This document shows, piece by piece, positions 60,124-64,000 of a stretch of DNA of 64,000 bases. Source of the DNA: WAOL01 sp964399035 (GTDB taxonomy: Archaea > Thermoproteota > Thermoprotei_A > Sulfolobales > NBVN01); the NCBI GenBank assembly GCA_964399035.1, contig CAYNPH010000097.1:1-64000 (forward strand). Reading direction: 5' to 3'. A program made the translations under genes and the position numbers. Under the pieces are notes generated by a model, which saw only the letters and a program-made list of their open reading frames with translations, was not told the origin of the DNA and did no database searches. Each line of letters opens with the position of its first letter. Position 1 is the stretch's first letter.

Positions 60124-61392
60124 TTGTCTCTGGGATCTTGTTTGAGGATTAGGAACATCCCAACCTTGGATGATATCCAGCTGAGTGAGCGGAAGGTATT
60201 AGTTAGGGTGGACTTTAACTGCCCCCTAGATAGAGAGGGAAATATACTGGACGACTCTAGGATGAGAGCACACGTGCCAACGATAAAGAAGTTACTTGAT
60301 AAGGGAGCGGCTGTCGTGGTAACAACTCATCAGGGGAGGCCGGGGAATGAGGACTTCAGGGACCTGTCTAAGCACGCCGAGGTATTTTCGTCATTACTTG
60401 GTGAGGAGGTGAGGTTCGTTGAGGATGTTATGGGTCCTGAAGCTAGGAAGCAGATAAAGGAGCTGGGCTACGGGGAAGTGCTGATGCTTGATAACGTTAG
60501 GTTCGTTTCGGAGGAGGTTGTGGAGGCACCGCCTGAGGTTCAAGCTAAGACTTACTTAGTGAGGAGGCTTGCACCGCTTTTTGACTTGTTCGTTTTCGAT
60601 GCGTTCGCAACGGCCCATCGATCCCAACCATCAATAGTTGGCTTCCCGATGGTGCTCCCCTCCGTTATGGGTGAGTTGATGAGGAGGGAGCTTGAAGCCC
60701 TACGAAGGGTTCTAGAGGCGTCGGAACCTCCTAGAATATTTGTGCTCGGTGGCGCGAAGGTGAGGGACACTATTAGGATAATTGAGTACCTAACCAAGAA
60801 CGGGATAGCCGACAGGATACTCACCACGGGTCTTGTGGGGCTGGTGTTCCACGTAGCTAAGGGAGGGAGGGTAGGTAAGGTAGTTATGAAGTTCCTTGAG
60901 GAGAAAGGCCTGCTGGGACTCATACCGAGGGCCCGCAGGGTAGTACTCTCAGGTGCGCCCCTTGACACGCCCTATGACCTAAGGGTGCTTAGAGATGACG
61001 GCACGGTAGCGGAGGAGACGGTCCATAACCTGACGGGGAAACCCATGGATGTGGGACCGTATACCGTCGCCATGTACTCCGAACTAATAAGGGAGGCTAA
61101 GGTGGTGGTGATGCGTGGGCCTGCAGGGCGCATCGAGGACCCTAGGTTCCGCTCGGGGACAGAGGACCTGCTTAGGGCTGCCCTGAAGAGCAATGCGTTC
61201 GTCGTGATTGGTGGGGGACACCTTGGTGCGATGGCACGTAATCAGGCTCGGGGGAACATCCACATTTCAACTGGCGGTGGTGCCCTACTTTTCGCCTTGT
61301 CAGGTGAGAAACTCCCTGCTGTAGCAGCCCTTGAGGAATCTGCCAGGAGGTTTCTTAAGGATCAAAGGAGAGGAGGTGATTCAGGTGGGTAG
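60124..61392 (+). CDS. pgk: Phosphoglycerate kinase
   Basis: Interconverts 1,3-bisphosphoglycerate and 3-phosphoglycerate; 422 residues. Signature VLVRVDFNCPLDREGNILDDSRMRAHVPTIKKLLDKG, substrate loop THQGRP, VFDAFATAHRSQPSIVG, nucleotide site VLGGAKVRDTIR and the C-terminal VIGGGHLGAM. TTG 60124 lies about 25 nt after TTAAATTTATTAG, so the mRNA is likely leaderless. It overlaps gap by 8 nt, as in other crenarchaea. Confidence 0.94.
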   Translation: MSLGSCLRIRNIPTLDDIQLSERKVLVRVDFNCPLDREGNILDDSRMRAHVPTIKKLLDKGAAVVVTTHQGRPGNEDFRDLSKHAEVFSSLLGEEVRFVEDVMGPEARKQIKELGYGEVLMLDNVRFVSEEVVEAPPEVQAKTYLVRRLAPLFDLFVFDAFATAHRSQPSIVGFPMVLPSVMGELMRRELEALRRVLEASEPPRIFVLGGAKVRDTIRIIEYLTKNGIADRILTTGLVGLVFHVAKGGRVGKVVMKFLEEKGLLGLIPRARRVVLSGAPLDTPYDLRVLRDDGTVAEETVHNLTGKPMDVGPYTVAMYSELIREAKVVVMRGPAGRIEDPRFRSGTEDLLRAALKSNAFVVIGGGHLGAMARNQARGNIHISTGGGALLFALSGEKLPAVAALEESARRFLKDQRRGGDSGG

Positions 61393-62410
61393 GGTTCGCG
61401 TCGGCGTTAATGGGTACGGTACTATAGGTAAGCGCGTGGCTTGGGCCATCATGAAGCAGCCAGACATGGAGTTGGTCGGCGTAGTTAAGACGAGGCCGTC
61501 TTGGGAGGCCCTCTCCGCGGTAGCGAGGGGGATAAAGCTATACGTGCCCGAAGGGAGGGAGAAGCTCTTCGAGGAGGCCGGAGTTAGGGTGGCGGGCACT
61601 CTCCAGGACCTAATTCAATCCGTTGACGTTATGGTTGACGCTACGCCAGCAGGTGTTGGTGCGTCCTATGCGGGAATATACAGAGACGCTGGTGTTAAGG
61701 CCGTGTTCCAGGGTGGTGAGAGAGAGTCCGTCGCCGAGGTCAGCTTTAACGCCCTATATACTTACGAGGCCGCGTTAGGTAAGGCATCAGCTAGGGTAGT
61801 ATCCTGCAACACCACCGGAATACTGAGGGTGCTTTACGCGTTCAAGAAAGCAGGTACTGTGCGGAGTGTTAGGGTGACCATAGTTAGGAGGGGTGCTGAC
61901 CTAAAGGAGGTAAAGAAAGGACCTATCGAGGGCTTACTACTGAAGCCCGCTAAGCCACCGTCACACCACGCTGAGGACGTGCGGAGCGTTGCCGGGCGTG
62001 ACCTAGACATAGTTACATACTCAATCGTTGCACCAACCACACTTGCACATATGCATGTAATGTTCGTGAGGTTCGAAGGTAACGTCAGTAAGGAAGACAT
62101 CGTCAGGGCCTTCGAGGAGACCCCGAGGATCGTGCTGCTTAAGGCAAGCATAGCCTCCTCGACGGCTGAGGTGAGGGAGCTTGCCCGTGACCTTGGCGGG
62201 CGTGGCGATATTTATGAAGTAATCGTGTGGCCGGAGAGCCTATGGGTTAGGGGTAACGAGGCGGGTATCGCATACATGGTTCATCAAGAGGCAATAGTGG
62301 TTCCGGAGAATATCGACGCTATACGGGCCATCACGGGAATAGTTGAGGACGGGGCCCGGTCGATAAGGTTAACTGACGAATCACTGAGTATTGGTAGGTG
62401 GTTACCGTGA
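61385..62410 (+). CDS. gap: Type II (archaeal) glyceraldehyde-3-phosphate dehydrogenase, phosphorylating
   Basis: NAD(P)-dependent enzyme of 341 residues. N-terminal GVNGYGTIGKRVAWAI, DVMVDATPAGVGASYAGIY, the catalytic cysteine in VSCNTTGILRVLYAF, HHAEDVRSVAGRDLDIVTYS and the late HQEAIVVPENIDAIRAI. In hyperthermophiles this enzyme acts mainly in gluconeogenesis. GTG 61385 is chosen: GAGGAGGTGATT precedes it, and the longer frame only copies pgk sequence. It overlaps pgk and, at its end, usp. Confidence 0.94.
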   Translation: MGRVRVGVNGYGTIGKRVAWAIMKQPDMELVGVVKTRPSWEALSAVARGIKLYVPEGREKLFEEAGVRVAGTLQDLIQSVDVMVDATPAGVGASYAGIYRDAGVKAVFQGGERESVAEVSFNALYTYEAALGKASARVVSCNTTGILRVLYAFKKAGTVRSVRVTIVRRGADLKEVKKGPIEGLLLKPAKPPSHHAEDVRSVAGRDLDIVTYSIVAPTTLAHMHVMFVRFEGNVSKEDIVRAFEETPRIVLLKASIASSTAEVRELARDLGGRGDIYEVIVWPESLWVRGNEAGIAYMVHQEAIVVPENIDAIRAITGIVEDGARSIRLTDESLSIGRWLP

Positions 62411-62832
62411 CGTACGTTAGGGAGCCAACCTACGAGGTTAGCTTCCTGTTCAGGAAGGTGCTGGTCCCTATAGACGGGTCCGCTGCAAGCATGAAGGCGT
62501 TGGACGTCGCACTGGACTTCGCGAAGAGGTATGGGTCACGGGTTACTGTAATGATAGCTAATGACGGCAGCGTTGGGGATGTTAACTCCATCGTCGAGGA
62601 CGTCGAGGCTAAGGCTAGGGGTGCGGGCGTACGGGTTAAGGTCTTGGTGACTGACGTTGATGTTGGGCTGGAGTCTGCGGCAAGCAAAATACTTGAAACC
62701 GTTGAGGAAGGGGACTACGACCTAGTGGTACTCTCAGCAAGGGGAAGGAGCGCCAATCCCGAAGTGAACATAGGTTCCGTAGCGCTTTCAGTCATAGTGA
62801 ATACCGCGACCTCAGTCATGCTGATAAGGTAA
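62407..62832 (+). CDS. Universal stress protein (UspA family)
   Basis: A 141-residue single USP domain: FRKVLVPIDGSAASMKALDVALDFAKRYGSRVTVMIAND at the start and VVLSARGRSANPEVNIGSVALSVIVNTATSVMLIR at the end. The ATP-binding GxxGxxxxxGS(V) pattern is altered (ARGRSANPEVNIGS), so nucleotide binding is uncertain. GTG 62407 with GGTAGGTGG upstream; four-base overlap with gap. Third gene of the pgk-gap operon, possibly tuning it to energy state. Confidence 0.85.
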   Translation: MTYVREPTYEVSFLFRKVLVPIDGSAASMKALDVALDFAKRYGSRVTVMIANDGSVGDVNSIVEDVEAKARGAGVRVKVLVTDVDVGLESAASKILETVEEGDYDLVVLSARGRSANPEVNIGSVALSVIVNTATSVMLIR

Positions 62833-62953
62833 TATCCACGCTAGGTTGTTACCGGCAAGTATTACCGGAACCGCCCTAAGCCAGACGAGTTTATTTGATT
62901 TCCACCTTATAACCTGGAATCAAGACCAGATTGATTTAGGGGTTACTGAGGTC

Positions 62954-63424
62954 ATGGGCAGAGCGTGTTGCGCATTAATCCTAGCAACTAAGGTCCTCGG
63001 CGTATCCGCCTTAAGGGATCCGCTACTAATTCATAAGGCAACGTACATCGCCCAGAAGTTATTCGGGCTTAAGTTAGGGTACAGGTTTGCTTGGCTCTCA
63101 AGCGGACCGTACTCAAGGTCATTATCCAAAGAATTAACGACGACCAGCCTCCCGTGCCAATGCACCGTCAGGAGCATTGAGGAGGTCTCCACCAAGGTTG
63201 CTGATCTCATAACGCGTGTCTGTAAAAGCACAGGACTTCCCCCTCACGAAGCGCTGGACGTTATTGCCGGGATCGTGATGCTCTCGATAGACGTGTACCC
63301 CGTACCGAGCGACGTAATCGGGGAACTGAGGCGCAGGAAACCATCACTCCGAAGGGAGGCGATAGACTCAGCTGTTAAGGTGTTATTCCCCTACCTACGG
63401 GCACTTAAGCAAAGAACGCAGTAG
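62954..63424 (+). CDS. YwgA-like uncharacterised protein
   Basis: A 156-residue soluble protein. The part LLIHKATYIAQKLFGLKLGYRFAWLSSGPYSRSLSKEL resembles the YwgA/DUF4065-like pattern (K-x2-Y-x-L...G-Y-x-F...YGPFS), a fold found in proteins of unknown function and in some antitoxin-like Panacea domains. ATG 62954 is preferred over a TTG 36 codons upstream because a TATA-like AGTTTATTTG (62889-62897) lies between them. The HD-domain gene follows 68 bases downstream. Confidence 0.6.
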   Translation: MGRACCALILATKVLGVSALRDPLLIHKATYIAQKLFGLKLGYRFAWLSSGPYSRSLSKELTTTSLPCQCTVRSIEEVSTKVADLITRVCKSTGLPPHEALDVIAGIVMLSIDVYPVPSDVIGELRRRKPSLRREAIDSAVKVLFPYLRALKQRTQ

Positions 63425-63492
63425 CTGCTTCTCCACGCTCCCGGAGGGCACGCTAATTACCTTATTCACCCATTGTTAGGGTAGGTGAGGGC

Positions 63493-64000
63493 ATGGGTGA
63501 CGTGGTGAAGTACATCTACGATGAGGTTCACGGCTACATACCGTTGACCGACCTAGAGCTCCGCATAATTGACACGCCTACTTTCCAGAGGTTAAGGAGG
63601 GTTAAGCAGCTTGCGCAAGCCTGGTTTGTCTACCCTGGTGCCGTCCACACGAGGTTCTCCCACTGCCTAGGAGCCATGTACCTAATGGGACGCATTGCCG
63701 GTAAGTTCTCAAGGGAGGGTCTCATCCCGAAGGATGACCTTCAACTACTGAAGGTTGCCGCGCTACTCCACGATGTCGGTCACACACCGTACTCGCACGC
63801 GATTGAAACTTACTTCAAAGAGAGGTTTCAAGTGACCCACGAGGACATAAGCGCGTGGATAATAATGGAAGATCCACACATTAAGGACGCGTTGAACGAG
63901 TACGGCATCGAGCCTAGGGAGGTCGCCGCCATAGTGTCAGGAAGGCATAAGGACCCGACATACAACATGCTATTAAGCAGCGACTTAGACGTTGACCGTC
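63493..64000 (+). CDS. HD-domain phosphohydrolase, N-terminal part (cut by window end)
   Basis: First 169 residues of a longer protein. ATG 63493 has GTAGGTGAGG upstream. The HD motif is complete: VHTRFSHCLGAMYLMGRI supplies the first His, LLHDVGHTPYSHAIE the HD pair, and VSGRHKD and SSDLDVDR later ligands. The opening YIYDEVHGYIPLTDLELRIIDTPTFQRLRRVKQLAQAWFVYPGAVHTRFSH is typical of dGTPase/SAMHD1-like archaeal phosphohydrolases. Probable substrates are (deoxy)nucleotides. The C-terminal part is outside the window. Confidence 0.9.
   Translation, partial: MGDVVKYIYDEVHGYIPLTDLELRIIDTPTFQRLRRVKQLAQAWFVYPGAVHTRFSHCLGAMYLMGRIAGKFSREGLIPKDDLQLLKVAALLHDVGHTPYSHAIETYFKERFQVTHEDISAWIIMEDPHIKDALNEYGIEPREVAAIVSGRHKDPTYNMLLSSDLDVDR

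Noticed and set aside
61331..61384. Longer start of GAPDH overlapping pgk by 62 bases
   Set aside because: The extra 18 residues match no GAPDH, and a strong GAGGAGGTGATT site precedes GTG 61385.
1..64000. CRISPR array, insertion sequence or prophage
   Set aside because: No regularly spaced repeats, transposase, integrase or phage structural genes were seen anywhere in the window.

Overview
The window reads as a chromosomal segment of a thermophilic archaeon of the Thermoproteota (Crenarchaeota). Supporting evidence: archaeal-only or archaeal-typical enzymes (bifunctional ThiDN, GTP cyclohydrolase III, type II phosphorylating GAPDH overlapping PGK, crenarchaeal PGI/PMI, mevalonate-pathway HMG-CoA reductase, an ESCRT-III/CdvB protein, Tfx regulator, Tan1-like THUMP protein, archaeal pilin with class III signal), frequent GTG and TTG starts, AT-rich TATA boxes about 25-35 nt upstream of short-leader or leaderless genes, and GGTGA-type ribosome binding sites inside operons. 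I cannot place it to genus. No rRNA, tRNA, CRISPR array, transposase or phage gene was seen; genes are packed with almost no gap above 300 bases.

Layout. 1-3952: two ABC-2 type exporter ATPase/permease pairs (the first ATPase cut by the window edge). 3973-8528: thiamine ThiDN with two Mth938-fold paralogs and a SAM methyltransferase, then a thioredoxin-CcdA membrane fusion. 8640-11038: a minus-strand operon of a wHTH regulator, an orphan 140-residue protein and a radical SAM/B12 protein, with a palindrome at its promoter. 11175-25315: housekeeping and orphan genes (processive-type glycosyltransferase, RidA, M20 peptidase, macro domain protein, FolE plus a CDF transporter, stand-alone RAM domain, TrmO, a 2-hydroxyacid dehydrogenase, M50 protease, MscS plus a partner, Tfx, SufS plus a thioredoxin-fold protein). 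25559-30480: a complete branched-chain amino acid type (LIV) ABC transporter operon. 30555-33773: RibH, GTP cyclohydrolase III, THUMP protein, phosphohexomutase. 33848-34513: ESCRT-III protein.

34729-40970 holds a type IV pilus-like assembly set (pilin, ArlI/PilT-class ATPase, two TadB/TadC-like membrane proteins), followed on the same strand by a KaiC-like RecA ATPase flanked by two small proteins that look like paralogs of each other. This is the best candidate for an undescribed functional module. 41106-44284: PGI/PMI, a class II HMG-CoA reductase, a BtpA-family protein. 44420-51444 is an accessory-looking stretch: a membrane-anchored wHTH sensor-regulator, a secreted Met-rich coiled-coil protein with a GTTCC/GGAAC operator-like cluster between them, a protein resembling the nucleotide-modification-associated Nmad3 family, a glycosyltransferase, another wHTH protein and orphans. 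51717-56882: a complete BMP/PnrA-type (nucleoside-like) ABC transporter. 56928-64000: a membrane orphan, HAD hydrolase, a duplicated HTH regulator, the pgk-gap-usp operon, a YwgA-like protein and a truncated HD phosphohydrolase.

A recurring theme is symmetric DNA at promoters: near-perfect or perfect inverted repeats at 11051-11070, 14467-14491, 15500-15517, 19371-19397, 45652-45682, 51678-51689 and 58596-58682. All functional calls come from reading motifs and known family features by eye; no database search was run.
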